Assembly: GCA_036010965.1 (NCBI GenBank)
Contig: DASCMO010000017.1
Span: 1 to 64,000, forward strand
DNA length: 64,000 nt
Direction: 5' to 3'
From: GCA-2686265 sp036010965
GTDB taxonomy: Bacteria > Planctomycetota > UBA1135 > GCA-002686595
Shown here in pieces: positions 50,456 through 59,618 of the stretch. Under the pieces are notes generated by a model. The model was not told where the DNA came from. It did no database searches and worked only from the letters and a program-made list of their open reading frames with translations. Numbering within the stretch: position 1 is the stretch's first letter; every line of letters begins with the position of its first letter. A program made the translations under genes and the position numbers.

Positions 50456-52156
50456 GTGAGACATCTCTCGCTTCACTCGGCTGTCGTCTTGCAGATGGCC
50501 TTCGTTCTGGTGTCCTCGTCCTCGGCCCAGACGCTGTTCCAGCCGGCGGAGCAGGCCAAGCTGCTCGCACACGACGGCGCGCACGGCGACAAGTCCGGTC
50601 ACTCCGTCTCGGTGAGCGGGGACACGGCTGTCTTGGGCGCCCCCTCGAACTACAACAACGGAGCCATCATTGGCGCGGCCTACGTCTTCGTGTGGAGCGG
50701 GACTAGCTGGACGCAGGAGGCGAAGCTCACCCCTGACGACGGGCTGATGGGCGACTTCTTCGGCACCTCGGTTTCGGTCAGCGGTGACACGCTGGTCGTG
50801 GGCGCGTACCTGGACGACGACGGCGGAAGCTTCTCCGGATCAGCCTACGTATTCGTGCGCAGCGGTACGACCTGGAGCCAGGAGGCCAAGCTCACGGCCA
50901 GCGACGACGCAGCTGGCGACATGTTCGGCCTCTCGGTTTCGATCAGCGGTGACACGGCAGTCGTCGGCGCATCCCGGGACGATGACTTCGGGAGCGATTC
51001 CGGATCGGCCTACGTGTTCGTGCGCAGCGGCACGACCTGGAGCCAGGAGGCCAAGCTCACGGCCAGCGACGCCGCGGCGGGCGACTGGTTCGGCCACTCC
51101 GTGTCGGTCGACGGTGCTACGGCGGTCGTAGGCTCTCCCTACCGGGACAACTGGGGCCTTCCCGGCTCCGCCTACGTGTTCGTCAGGAGCGGAACGACCT
51201 GGATTCAAGAGGGCAAGCTCATCGCCAACGACGGCGCAGCTGGCGACCGGTTCGGTCACTCCGTCTCGGTGAGCGGCGAGACGACGCTGGTGGGCGCGCC
51301 GTATGACGATGTCAACCCCATGAGTGACTGCGGCTCGGCCTACGTCTTCGGGCGCAGCGGAACTGACTGGATCCAGGAGTACAAGTTCATCGGAAGCGAC
51401 GCCGGACAAGCCGACGAGATCGGCTATTCCGTCTCGCTGAGTCACGACAAGGCGATCGTGAGTGCCCATCGGAGCGACGACAGCTCCTGGTTCAGCACGG
51501 GCGCGGCCTACGTATTCGAGCGCAACGGGGCGAACTGGGCTGAGTCCGCCTGGCTGACTGCGAGCGACTCCGAGGCCTGGGACTGGTTCGGGTTCTCGGT
51601 TTCGGTGAGCGGAGACATGGCCATCGTCGGCGCGCCGTTCGACGACGACCTCGGGCCCCAATGCGGCGCGGCCTACGCCTTCTGCCTGGGCGAGTGCGAT
51701 GCGGGAACTTCCTACTGCTTCGGCGACGGCGGTTCTTGTCCCTGCGGCAACAGCGGCGGCTCGGGAGAAGGGTGCGCCAACTCGAGCGGCGCCGGCGGGA
51801 CGGCCGTCGCGTCCGGCTCGGCCAGCGTGAGCGCCGACGACCTGCTGCTCGGGGCTGAGGGGCTGCTCCCCGGCCAGCCGGCTCTGCTCTTCTCGGGCAT
51901 GAACGCCGTCAACAACGGCGACGGGGTGCTCTTCGGGGACGGCCTGCGCTGCGCCGGGGGCAGCGTCGTGCGCCATGGCGTGCTCTACCCCGACAGCGCA
52001 GGCGCGGCGGTCTGGGGGCATGGTCTGGGCGTCGCCGGCGGCTGGGTTTCTGGGGACGTACGCCGCCTCCAGGTCTGGTACCGCGACCCCATCGGCAGTC
52101 CTTGCGGCCAGCTCTTCAACCTGACCAACGGGGTCGAGGTCCACTTCACTCCCTGA
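50456..52156 (+). CDS. secreted seven-repeat FG-GAP/integrin-like propeller protein with C-terminal module
   Basis: Exported 566-residue protein, unknown function, perhaps calcium-binding surface adhesion. GTG start at 50456 follows AAGGAG. Signal peptide HLSLHSAVVLQMAFVLVSSSSAQ. Seven tandem repeats of ~55 residues follow (AKLTASDDAAGDMFG..SVSVSGDTAVVGA..DDD..GSAYVFVRSGTTWSQE), matching FG-GAP propeller blades with Asp-rich loops. The last ~147 residues are the recurrent module ending FNLTNGVEVHFTP. The module is near-identical in DNA to the preceding gene. Confidence 0.86.
   Translation: MRHLSLHSAVVLQMAFVLVSSSSAQTLFQPAEQAKLLAHDGAHGDKSGHSVSVSGDTAVLGAPSNYNNGAIIGAAYVFVWSGTSWTQEAKLTPDDGLMGDFFGTSVSVSGDTLVVGAYLDDDGGSFSGSAYVFVRSGTTWSQEAKLTASDDAAGDMFGLSVSISGDTAVVGASRDDDFGSDSGSAYVFVRSGTTWSQEAKLTASDAAAGDWFGHSVSVDGATAVVGSPYRDNWGLPGSAYVFVRSGTTWIQEGKLIANDGAAGDRFGHSVSVSGETTLVGAPYDDVNPMSDCGSAYVFGRSGTDWIQEYKFIGSDAGQADEIGYSVSLSHDKAIVSAHRSDDSSWFSTGAAYVFERNGANWAESAWLTASDSEAWDWFGFSVSVSGDMAIVGAPFDDDLGPQCGAAYAFCLGECDAGTSYCFGDGGSCPCGNSGGSGEGCANSSGAGGTAVASGSASVSADDLLLGAEGLLPGQPALLFSGMNAVNNGDGVLFGDGLRCAGGSVVRHGVLYPDSAGAAVWGHGLGVAGGWVSGDVRRLQVWYRDPIGSPCGQLFNLTNGVEVHFTP
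50540..51690 (+). repeat. tandem ~55-residue propeller repeats (seven units)
   Basis: Each unit is about 165 bases. Units 2-4 share long identical stretches (GSAYVFVRSGTTW), while units 6-7 are more divergent. Confidence 0.7.
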
Positions 52157-52215
52157 GGCGGACGCGAGGGAGGTCGCGCGCGGTCCGCTCGCAGGTTGGC
52201 TGGCATGAGGTGGAG
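51737..52215 (+). repeat. 479-base duplicated segment, copy B
   Basis: Partner of 49848-50326, without gaps; extends past the stop codon of the integrin-like gene into the 3' region. Confidence 0.85.
52158..52188 (+). terminator. GC-rich hairpin after the integrin-like gene
   Basis: GCGGAC pairs with GTCCGC and an inner GCGA pairs with TCGC around GGGAGG, starting two bases after the stop codon. There is no following T-run, so termination is uncertain. The equivalent hairpin in copy A is weaker. Confidence 0.35.
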
Positions 52216-52265
52216 GGGGTCGGCCAGCGGCGGCCTGAGTCCCCGTTCCCGGACGCTTCGAGAAC

Positions 52266-54362
52266 TCACTCGCTCCGGATCCAGCGCACGGCGTCGGCGA
52301 TCACGTATCCGTCGGTTGCGGTGTTGTCGAGGGTGACCCCGGTCGTGCCCTCGGGGAAGGAGAAGATCCCCAGGGAGTGGAAGAGCCCCTGGGTGGCAGG
52401 CGCGGCGCGCTGATCGACGCTCAGGATCGTGGGGCCTCCCGGGTGCTCCACTCGAACCGGCACGTTGGAGGCCCGGTTGGGATGCGCGGACCAGGCCAGC
52501 TGCACCTCCCAGCGGCCGGCGGCGGGCAGCCGGGCTTCGAAGCGCGCGCTCGCGTGTCCCTTGGCCTGGTCCCCGTCGTGCACGTAGCCGCGCCCTACGA
52601 ACAGGCCCTGGGAGACGCTGGGGACCCAGCCGCCAAGCAGTTCGGCCTGTTCGTCGTCCACCACGATGCCGGACAGCGTCCGGACGGGAACGGCGCGCGG
52701 GCCGGGGGCGGCCGCAGGAGAGTGGGGGTGTTCCAGCACCTGGCCGTCGGCCAGCAGTCGTGCGCGCAGGGCGGCGCGGTCCACGTCCTGCACGGCGCAG
52801 GAGGCGTCGAGGGACAGGCAGGCGGCCGTGGCAGCCGACTGGCCGAGGATCATGAAGACCGGTTCCATGCGGATCGAGCCGTAGGCGATGTGAGAGCTCG
52901 AAAGACAGATCGGCACGAGCAGGTTGGTGCACTCGCCACGCCGCGGAACGAGGGCGCCGTAGGAGATCGGGTAGGGCCCGCCAGGGTTGACCTGGATGTC
53001 CCCCTCGTTGCGCACCATGGCGACCCCCTCGGCACTTCGCGCCACGTAGCGCTGCACGTTGTGGGAATCCATGTTGTAGGAGCCCATGCCGACCGGGTCG
53101 GGCGTGGGCAGCAGCCCGCGCAGATGCGGCTCGCTCATGACGAAGTCGCTCACCATGCGCCGCGCCTCTCGCACATAGATCTGGTGTGGCCAGCCACCGT
53201 TGTCGGTGAACTCGTCGGCCGCCAGCCCCCAGCGCCGCATGCGCTCGCGCACGTCGTCGGGCAGGCGCGGGTCGTTGGAGAGGAAGTAGTGGTAGCCCTT
53301 CTGGTAGCGCTCGTGCTCGGCCAGGATCTCTCGACGGCGTTCGTAGGATGCCTCGGGGTAGTCGTAGTTCCTGCCGATGTTGTCGGTCGAGAAAGGCCCG
53401 TGGTTGTTGGTGTCCGTCTTGCGGTTCGGCATGGGATCGAACTTGCCGAAAACGTGCCGCGAGCCTGCCTGAACGACGCGCAGCAGCAGCTCGTACTCGC
53501 CGGCGTCGTAGCCCGCCGGGCGCGGGAAGGGCAGGCGGTTGGCAGGCGCGTCGGTCATGCACAGGCGATAGTTGTAGGCCTGCAGGCGCCGGTCCCCGGA
53601 ACCCTCGGGGCCGGGGCCGCCGGCCTGGATGCGCGGCAAGAGGCCGCTCGCGGGGTCGCCGGGCAGCACGTAGGGATCGATCGGGCGGCCGAACTGGTGC
53701 GAGCGGGCGTTGCGGGTCTGGACGCCGTTGAGCGTCTCGCCGTGGACGCTGTTGGCCTCGCGCCCCACGCTGTAGCTCACCCCGGCCGCCGCCATCAGGT
53801 CGCCCTCGTAGGTGGCGTCGATGAAGATCCGTCCGGCGTAGGTCTCGCCCGAGAGCATGCGGATCGTCTCGATGCCAGCGCCGGAGAGCAGCACGCCGTC
53901 CTCACGGTCCAGCCAGCGGTCGCGGTGCACGGGAATGCCGGCCTCGGCCACCAGCTCCTCGAAGGCGCGCTCGGCCACGTGGGGCTCGAAGACCCAGATG
54001 GCGTCGGCTTCGGGCCGGTAGCCTGAACACTCCTCGGGTCGCTGCTGGCGCCAGGCCTGCGGTTCGTCGTAGTGGGCCTTGAGGCGTCCGTAGAAGGCGC
54101 GGCTCAGCCCACCGATGACCGCCTTGTCGCCGCTGTCGGTCCAGCCCAGCCCGTTGGCGGTCATGCCGCCGAGGTGTTGGTCGGGGCAGACGATGATCAC
54201 CGAACGTCCCATGCGCCGGACCTGTAAGGCGGCGCTGATGCCGGCGGACGTGCCACCGTAGACGACCACGTCGTACGGCTTCTGCGGGCGCTCGGCCAAC
54301 GGGCGCTTCTCGACCGTGACCGCGCAGGCGCAGAGCAAGGGGAGGAGCGGGAGGAGGGACAC
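52266..54362 (-). CDS. FAD-dependent oxidoreductase lipoprotein with golvesin-like C-terminal domain
   Basis: Exported enzyme of the FAD_oxidored family (common in planctomycetes and often beside sulfatases); substrate unknown. GTG start; lipobox-like LPLLCAC at the N-terminus. FAD motif VVVYGGTSAGISAALQ, then the family blocks LGGMTANGLGWTD, FIDATYEGDLMAAAGVSYSVGREA, YNYRLCMT and PYPISYGALVPRRGECTNLLVPICLSSSHIAYGSIRMEPVFM-type core (GECTNLLVP). The last ~140 residues, ending ATDGYVIADAVRW, match golvesin/CBM-like domains. It follows a sulfatase after 26 bases. Confidence 0.88.
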   Translation of the reverse strand: MSLLPLLPLLCACAVTVEKRPLAERPQKPYDVVVYGGTSAGISAALQVRRMGRSVIIVCPDQHLGGMTANGLGWTDSGDKAVIGGLSRAFYGRLKAHYDEPQAWRQQRPEECSGYRPEADAIWVFEPHVAERAFEELVAEAGIPVHRDRWLDREDGVLLSGAGIETIRMLSGETYAGRIFIDATYEGDLMAAAGVSYSVGREANSVHGETLNGVQTRNARSHQFGRPIDPYVLPGDPASGLLPRIQAGGPGPEGSGDRRLQAYNYRLCMTDAPANRLPFPRPAGYDAGEYELLLRVVQAGSRHVFGKFDPMPNRKTDTNNHGPFSTDNIGRNYDYPEASYERRREILAEHERYQKGYHYFLSNDPRLPDDVRERMRRWGLAADEFTDNGGWPHQIYVREARRMVSDFVMSEPHLRGLLPTPDPVGMGSYNMDSHNVQRYVARSAEGVAMVRNEGDIQVNPGGPYPISYGALVPRRGECTNLLVPICLSSSHIAYGSIRMEPVFMILGQSAATAACLSLDASCAVQDVDRAALRARLLADGQVLEHPHSPAAAPGPRAVPVRTLSGIVVDDEQAELLGGWVPSVSQGLFVGRGYVHDGDQAKGHASARFEARLPAAGRWEVQLAWSAHPNRASNVPVRVEHPGGPTILSVDQRAAPATQGLFHSLGIFSFPEGTTGVTLDNTATDGYVIADAVRWIRSE

Positions 54363-54388
54363 GACCGGGCTATGATGGGAGACGTAGA

Positions 54389-55864
54389 TTATCGGGAGAT
54401 TTTTCCCGCTGCGCGGTTCTCCGACCCCTTGACCTCGGTGAGCTTGTCTCCCAGGCGTGCGCGCATGGCGTCGCCCATACTCGAGAGTCGGGCGACGACC
54501 TCGGGGTGCTCTGCCGCGACGTCACGCGTCTCGGAGATGTCCTGCTCGAGGTTGTACAGCTCGAGCCCTGTCCTGGCGCCGTGGTCGTAGGCTCCTGGTG
54601 AGCCCCCTGACCCGGGCGTGCGCCCTATCATCGAACGGTAGCCGTGGGGGAAGTGGAGCTTCCAGGGACCGGAGCGCATCGCCTCGAGGTGGTTGGTCTT
54701 GTAGTAGAAGAAGTACGCCTCCTGTGGGGAGCGCGCACCGGGTTGGCCCGCGAGGAGTGCCCAGACGTCCATCCCATCGATCACGCGCTCCGGCAGGTCG
54801 GCACCGATCAGGCCCGCCACGGTTGGCAGGAGGTCGATGGTCATCCAGGGCTCGCTGCTGACGCGGGCGGCGGGGACGCGCCCTGGCCAGCGGACGAGGC
54901 AGGGCACGCGCACGCCGCCCTCGAAGGTCGTGCCCTTGCCCTCGCGCAGGGGGCCGGTCGATCCAGAGTGGTCTCCGTAGCTGAGCCAGGGGCCGTTGTC
55001 GGATGCGTAGAAGACGAGAGTGTTCTCGGCGAGCCCGCACGACTCGAGGGCGTCCAGCACCTTGCCGACGGAGTCGTCGATCTCCTCGATCACGTCTCCA
55101 TAGGTGCCCCGCTGGCTGCGCCCGACGGAGTCCTGCGCGGTGAAGAGGGGCACGTGCGGCATCGGGTGCGCGAGGTAGAGGAAGAAGGGCTCGTCGGCGT
55201 GGGAGCGCACGAAGGCGGCGGCGCGGTCACCGAAGTCCGTGGTGAAGCGCATCTGGTCGGGGCCCGTCACCTCCGGGTCTGCGATCTCGGTTCCCTCGAA
55301 GGTGAACAGGTCCGGGTAGCCCCTCTTGCGCTTCTCCACCGGATCGGAGAAGTGCGCGTAGGCCGGATGCCAGGGCCACATGTCGTTCGAGTAGGGGATG
55401 CCATAGGACTCGTCGAAGCCGTGGTTGGCGGGGAGGAACTGCCGTTGGTACCCCAGGTGCCACTTCCCGAACATCCCGGTCGCGTAGCCACGCGACTTGC
55501 AGAGTTCGGCCAGGGTCGTCTCCTGTGAATGGATCCCGTGCGTGTTGCGCGGACCGAGCGCGCCGTGGATCCCGAGTCGGTTCGCGTAGCAGCCGGTCAG
55601 GAGGGCCGTGCGCGAGGCGGAGCAGACCGGCTGCGCCACGTAGAAGTCCGTGAATCGCGTCCCTTCGGCCGCCAGGCGATCGAGATTGGGGGTCTCGAAC
55701 CCCTGCGCTCCCTGGGTGCCGATGTCCGCCCAGCCCTGGTCGTCGGTGTAGATGACGACCACGTTCGGGCGGTCGGCGGCTGCCCGAGGAGGTGGGCTCG
55801 GGAGGAGTGCGCACCCCACCAGGAGTGCTCCCGCGGCGGCGGGCAGAGGGAGAGTTCTGAGCAT
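54389..55864 (-). CDS. sulfatase (formylglycine-type), exported lipoprotein
   Basis: Predicted arylsulfatase cleaving sulfate esters of glycans outside the cell. Signal with lipobox LVGC. Metal-binding VVVIYTDDQGWADIGT, nucleophile motif CSASRTALLTG with Cys81 (Ala replaces the usual Pro of C-x-P-x-R, a known variant), MFGKWHLGY, and ASDNGPWLSYGDHSGS. GKGTTFEGGVRVP and IDLLPTVAGLIG are family blocks. 491 residues. First gene of a leftward pair with the FAD oxidoreductase; 140 bases from the divergent sialate esterase. Confidence 0.93.
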   Translation of the reverse strand: MLRTLPLPAAAGALLVGCALLPSPPPRAAADRPNVVVIYTDDQGWADIGTQGAQGFETPNLDRLAAEGTRFTDFYVAQPVCSASRTALLTGCYANRLGIHGALGPRNTHGIHSQETTLAELCKSRGYATGMFGKWHLGYQRQFLPANHGFDESYGIPYSNDMWPWHPAYAHFSDPVEKRKRGYPDLFTFEGTEIADPEVTGPDQMRFTTDFGDRAAAFVRSHADEPFFLYLAHPMPHVPLFTAQDSVGRSQRGTYGDVIEEIDDSVGKVLDALESCGLAENTLVFYASDNGPWLSYGDHSGSTGPLREGKGTTFEGGVRVPCLVRWPGRVPAARVSSEPWMTIDLLPTVAGLIGADLPERVIDGMDVWALLAGQPGARSPQEAYFFYYKTNHLEAMRSGPWKLHFPHGYRSMIGRTPGSGGSPGAYDHGARTGLELYNLEQDISETRDVAAEHPEVVARLSSMGDAMRARLGDKLTEVKGSENRAAGKISR

Positions 55865-56004
55865 GATGCAGACCCTATCAAAGGCCTACACCGCCCGCAG
55901 AGCCTCTCGAACGGAGCTGGGTTGCGCTTCCGAGGCACTGGGACGATTCTCGTGCTGCCTGCTTCGCCCATTCCAGCCGGCCACACGGTCTTGAGGAGTC
56001 CACC

Positions 56005-57618
56005 ATGTTTGAGCGCCTGTCGATCCCGATCCGCTTTCTCGCCGCGACCATCGCCCTGACGTCGTCCGCTGGCGCGGACGTCCGCCTGCCCAGGATCTTC
56101 AGCGACGACATGTTGCTCCAGCGGGGCCTGGCGGTGCCTGTGTGGGGTTGGGCTGACGCGGGTGAGCACATCGACGTGCACTTTGCAGGGCAGGAGCTGC
56201 GCACCAGGGCGGACGAGACCGGACGCTGGAGCGTCAAGCTCGATCCTCTCGAGGCCAGCAGTGAGGGCAGAAGCCTGCAGATCAATGGGCGAAGGGTCCG
56301 GGACGGCGAGGCCGTCGACACCAACCAGATCATCCTGCTGAACGTCCTCGTCGGCGACGTCTGGGTCTGCTCCGGTCAATCGAACATGGAGTGGAACGTG
56401 AAGGGGGCCATGAACGGCAGCGAGGAGATCGCGGCCGCCGATCAGCCCCTGATGCGCCTCTTCGACGTGCCGGGCCACACGACGGCGCCGGTGGCCCAGG
56501 AGGATGTCCCCGGTGGCGCATGGAGAGCCTGCTCGCCCGCGAGCGTTCAGGGCTTCTCTGCCGTGGGCTACTACTTCGGCCGGGAGATCCAGCGCGAGAG
56601 CGGCGTGCCGGTCGGCCTGATCGGGACCAACTGGGGCGGCACTCGCATCGAGCCCTGGATCCCGGCCGTCGGCTTCCGAAGCGTCCCCGAGCTGAAGGGC
56701 ACCGCGGATCGCGTGGACGCCACGGATCCGGAGGTCGCTGCGGGCGAGTCGACCTGGAAAGTGCACCTGGAGGCCGTCGAGGTGTGGGCCGCGGGGGCGC
56801 GCAAGGCGCTGTCCGACGGGACACCGATCGCCTCTGCGCCAAGGAGCCCGGGGCCGTCCGGTGCCGGTGATCCCACCGCGATCTACAACGCGATGGTCTC
56901 CGGACTGGTTCCCTACGGGATCCGCGGCGCGATCTGGTACCAGGGCGAATCGAACGGCTCCGAGGGCGTCGAGTACTTCCACAAGATGCAGGCGCTCATC
57001 GGTGGCTGGCGCCAGGTCTGGGACCAGGGCGACTTTCCGATCTACTTCTACTTCGTGCAGCTGGCTGACTTCCAGCAGCCCAAGGACGACCCGGCGGGTG
57101 GGGACGGCTGGGCGCGGATCCGCGAGGCCCAGCGCCAGGCGTTGACGATCCCGCACACCGGGATGGCCGTGATCACCGACATCGGCCAGGCCAATGACAT
57201 CCACCCGCGCAACAAGCAGGACGTGGGCGCGCGCCTCGCACGCTGGGCGTTGCGGGACGCGGCGGGCCAGGACCTGGTCGTCAGCGGGCCTCTCTACCGG
57301 GGGATGACGGTCGAAGGCGGCAGGATCCGGGTCGAGTTCGAACACGTGGGGGGCGGCCTGATGGTCGGGGAGAAAGAGGGCCTGGAGCCCACGCGCGTGG
57401 TCGAGGGCGGGGAGTTGAAGCGCTTCGCTGTCGCTGGCGAGGATCGGGTCTGGCACTGGGCCAGCGCTGAGATCGATGGAGATACGCTCCTCGTCTCCTC
57501 CCCGGAGGTCCCCGCGCCCGTGGCGGTCCGCTACGCGTACTCGATGAACCCCAAGGGCTCGAATCTGTACAACCGCGAAGGCCTGCCGGCCTCGGCATTC
57601 CGTACCGACGACTGGTAG
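56005..57618 (+). CDS. sialate O-acetylesterase
   Basis: SGNH-type esterase predicted to remove O-acetyl groups from sialic acids or related sugars, exported. Signal peptide FLAATIALTSSAGA. Motifs: LPRIFSDDMLLQRG, VWVCSGQSNMEW (nucleophile Ser), GLIGTNWGGTRIEPW, IRGAIWYQGESN, ITDIGQANDIHPRNKQDVGARLA (catalytic Asp-His). AGGAG precedes the ATG. 537 residues, typical for the family. It lies between two sulfatase genes, suggesting a sulfated/acetylated glycan locus. Confidence 0.94.
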   Translation: MFERLSIPIRFLAATIALTSSAGADVRLPRIFSDDMLLQRGLAVPVWGWADAGEHIDVHFAGQELRTRADETGRWSVKLDPLEASSEGRSLQINGRRVRDGEAVDTNQIILLNVLVGDVWVCSGQSNMEWNVKGAMNGSEEIAAADQPLMRLFDVPGHTTAPVAQEDVPGGAWRACSPASVQGFSAVGYYFGREIQRESGVPVGLIGTNWGGTRIEPWIPAVGFRSVPELKGTADRVDATDPEVAAGESTWKVHLEAVEVWAAGARKALSDGTPIASAPRSPGPSGAGDPTAIYNAMVSGLVPYGIRGAIWYQGESNGSEGVEYFHKMQALIGGWRQVWDQGDFPIYFYFVQLADFQQPKDDPAGGDGWARIREAQRQALTIPHTGMAVITDIGQANDIHPRNKQDVGARLARWALRDAAGQDLVVSGPLYRGMTVEGGRIRVEFEHVGGGLMVGEKEGLEPTRVVEGGELKRFAVAGEDRVWHWASAEIDGDTLLVSSPEVPAPVAVRYAYSMNPKGSNLYNREGLPASAFRTDDW

Positions 57619-57880
57619 GTCGGCGGAGCAGCGGCCCCGATCACGTCGGTGCGCGAGATTGGCGACCCTGAAGCTGGGTTGCCATGGCTTTTTATTTAGG
57701 GAACTCGTCGGCTTCTCGTCGATGGTCTGCGTCGCTGCCGGGCGCAGAGTTGCCCACGAGCCCTCCCGATAGGATCATTGCGGCGGCTGAGTCACGGGCT
57801 CGTTCGGGTGCGGACGCTTGACGGAGCCGCGAGATGATGAACGGCAGTCCCCTGACCGCGTACTTCCAAGGAGCCTTCGG

Positions 57881-59404
57881 ATGATCGCCTTCTGTGCTGC
57901 GCTGCTCGCGTGTTCTGGTCCCGACTTGCCGAACATCCTGGTCGTCCTCGCCGATGACCTCGGGTATGGCGACGTGGGTTGCTACAACTCCGAGTCCAGG
58001 GTGTCGACGCCCAATCTCGACCGCCTGGCGAGTGAGGGGATGAGGCTCACCGACGCGCACAGCCCCTCCACTGTCTGTACCCCCACGCGCTACAGCCTGC
58101 TCACGGGGCGGATGGCGTTCCGCACGGGAATGGGCGGCGTGTTCACGGGGGTGGGGGGGCCGTGCATGATCGAGAGCGACCGCCTGACATTGCCCGGCAT
58201 GCTGCGCGGGAAGGGGTACGCCACCGCCATGTTCGGTAAGTGGCATGTGGGCATGACCTTCCACGACGCGGAGGGAGTGCCCATCAACAAGAACGGGCTC
58301 GAAGCGGTGAAGCGTGCCGACTTCTCCCGCGCCATCCCCGACGCGCCGATTCACCGGGGCTTCGACCAGTTCTTCGGCACCGTCTGCTGTCCCACCACGG
58401 ACTGGCTCTACGCCTACGTCGAGGGCGATCGCATACCGATCCCGCCAACCCAGCTCCTGGACCGCTCGCCGCTTCCCAAGCACCCGTATTCGCGCGACAA
58501 CCGCCGAGGTCTGATCGCGCCGGGCTTCGACCTGGAACAGGTGGACCTGGTCTTCCTCGAGCGCAGCAAGCGCTTCCTCGTGGAGCACGTGAAGGAGAAC
58601 CCCGACCAGCCCTTCTTCCTGTTTCATTCCATGCAGGCCGTGCACCTGCCGTCGTTGGCCGCCGAGCGTTTCAAGGGCGAGACCGAGGCCGGTCCGCATG
58701 GCGACTTCATCTTCGAGCTCGATCACGTCGTCGGGGAGTTGATGAAGACCCTCGAGCAGCTCGCAGTCGCCGAGGACACGCTGGTCCTCTTCTCCAGCGA
58801 CAACGGGCCGGAGGTGACCACTGTCGTCAACATGCGCGAGACCCACGGGCACGACGGGGCCCGCCCCTGGCGGGGCATGAAGCGGGACAACTGGGAGGGT
58901 GGCCACCGCGTGCCGCTGATCGCGCGCTGGCCCGGCCGCATCGAGGCCGGGAGCGTCTCGGATCAGACCGTCTGCCTGACCGATCTGATGGCCACCTGCG
59001 CCGCCATCGTCCAGGCCGACCTGCCCGACGACGCGGCCGAGGACAGCTTCAACTTCCTGCCGGTCCTGACGGGCGAGCAGGGTGACGAGCCTGTCCGCGA
59101 ATACACCCTGCACCAGACCATGAGCCTTGCCCTGGCCATCCGCCGCGGGCCGTGGAAGTATCTCGACCACAGGGGCTCCGGGGGCAACAACTACACCCGG
59201 CCTCACCTGAAGCCGTACGTCCTTCCCGAGCACGCCCCCGACGCTCCGGGCCAGCTCTACAATCTCGACCAGGACCCCGGCGAGACCAGCAACCTTCACG
59301 ACGAGCATCCCGAAATCGTTCGCGAGTTGAAGACCAGGCTGGAGCAGTTCAAGCGGGCCGGGCGCAGCGCTCCCTCGCGGGTCGCCAGGCCAGAGGACCG
59401 CTAG
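57881..59404 (+). CDS. sulfatase (formylglycine-type)
   Basis: Second classical sulfatase of the locus. ATG at 57881 follows AAGGAG; N-terminus MIAFCAALLACSG looks like a short lipoprotein signal. Metal site ILVVLADDLGYGD, nucleophile motif CTPTRYSLLTG with Cys66 (C-x-P-x-R), MFGKWHVGMTF, SSDNGPEVT, MKRDNWEGGHRVP and LTDLMATCAAI. 507 residues; resembles arylsulfatase A/N-acetylgalactosamine-6-sulfatase-type enzymes. The ATG at 57818 is not used because no ribosome site precedes it. Confidence 0.93.
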   Translation: MIAFCAALLACSGPDLPNILVVLADDLGYGDVGCYNSESRVSTPNLDRLASEGMRLTDAHSPSTVCTPTRYSLLTGRMAFRTGMGGVFTGVGGPCMIESDRLTLPGMLRGKGYATAMFGKWHVGMTFHDAEGVPINKNGLEAVKRADFSRAIPDAPIHRGFDQFFGTVCCPTTDWLYAYVEGDRIPIPPTQLLDRSPLPKHPYSRDNRRGLIAPGFDLEQVDLVFLERSKRFLVEHVKENPDQPFFLFHSMQAVHLPSLAAERFKGETEAGPHGDFIFELDHVVGELMKTLEQLAVAEDTLVLFSSDNGPEVTTVVNMRETHGHDGARPWRGMKRDNWEGGHRVPLIARWPGRIEAGSVSDQTVCLTDLMATCAAIVQADLPDDAAEDSFNFLPVLTGEQGDEPVREYTLHQTMSLALAIRRGPWKYLDHRGSGGNNYTRPHLKPYVLPEHAPDAPGQLYNLDQDPGETSNLHDEHPEIVRELKTRLEQFKRAGRSAPSRVARPEDR

Positions 59405-59498
59405 GCTCTGGCCGGGGCGAGACAGGCTGCGCGCGTCAGGTGTGTCTCTGCGCGCTGCTGACGAGCGGCGCGAGGGCACCCGGGGATGGGCGGAGGGA

Positions 59499-59530
59499 CA
59501 TGTGACCTCACGCGCGCGCTGCGCTATATT
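59499..59530 (+). promoter_or_regulatory. 28-base perfect repeat, copy B, with -10-like TATATT
   Basis: 59499-59526 repeats 50365-50392 exactly. Here GTGACC and TATATT are separated by 17 bases, the classic spacing. It lies about 90 bases before the HEAT-repeat gene. Likely a promoter shared by two secreted-protein genes. Confidence 0.45.
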
Positions 59531-59618
59531 CGACGTCGGCGCGCTCTCGTTCTGATTCAGGAGTGGCGGCTAGATCCGGCCGCGCTACTCGTCTCGCTCA
59601 GTACAGGAATCGACCAAC

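Noticed and set aside
48795..51690. CRISPR-like or satellite array
   Set aside because: The periodic repeats are in-frame protein repeats with 130- and 165-base units and synonymous variation, not short identical repeats with unique spacers.
57692..59479. A 595-codon minus-strand frame opposite the second sulfatase
   Set aside because: The plus strand has the complete CTPTR sulfatase; the minus product shows no motif and ends without a ribosome site.
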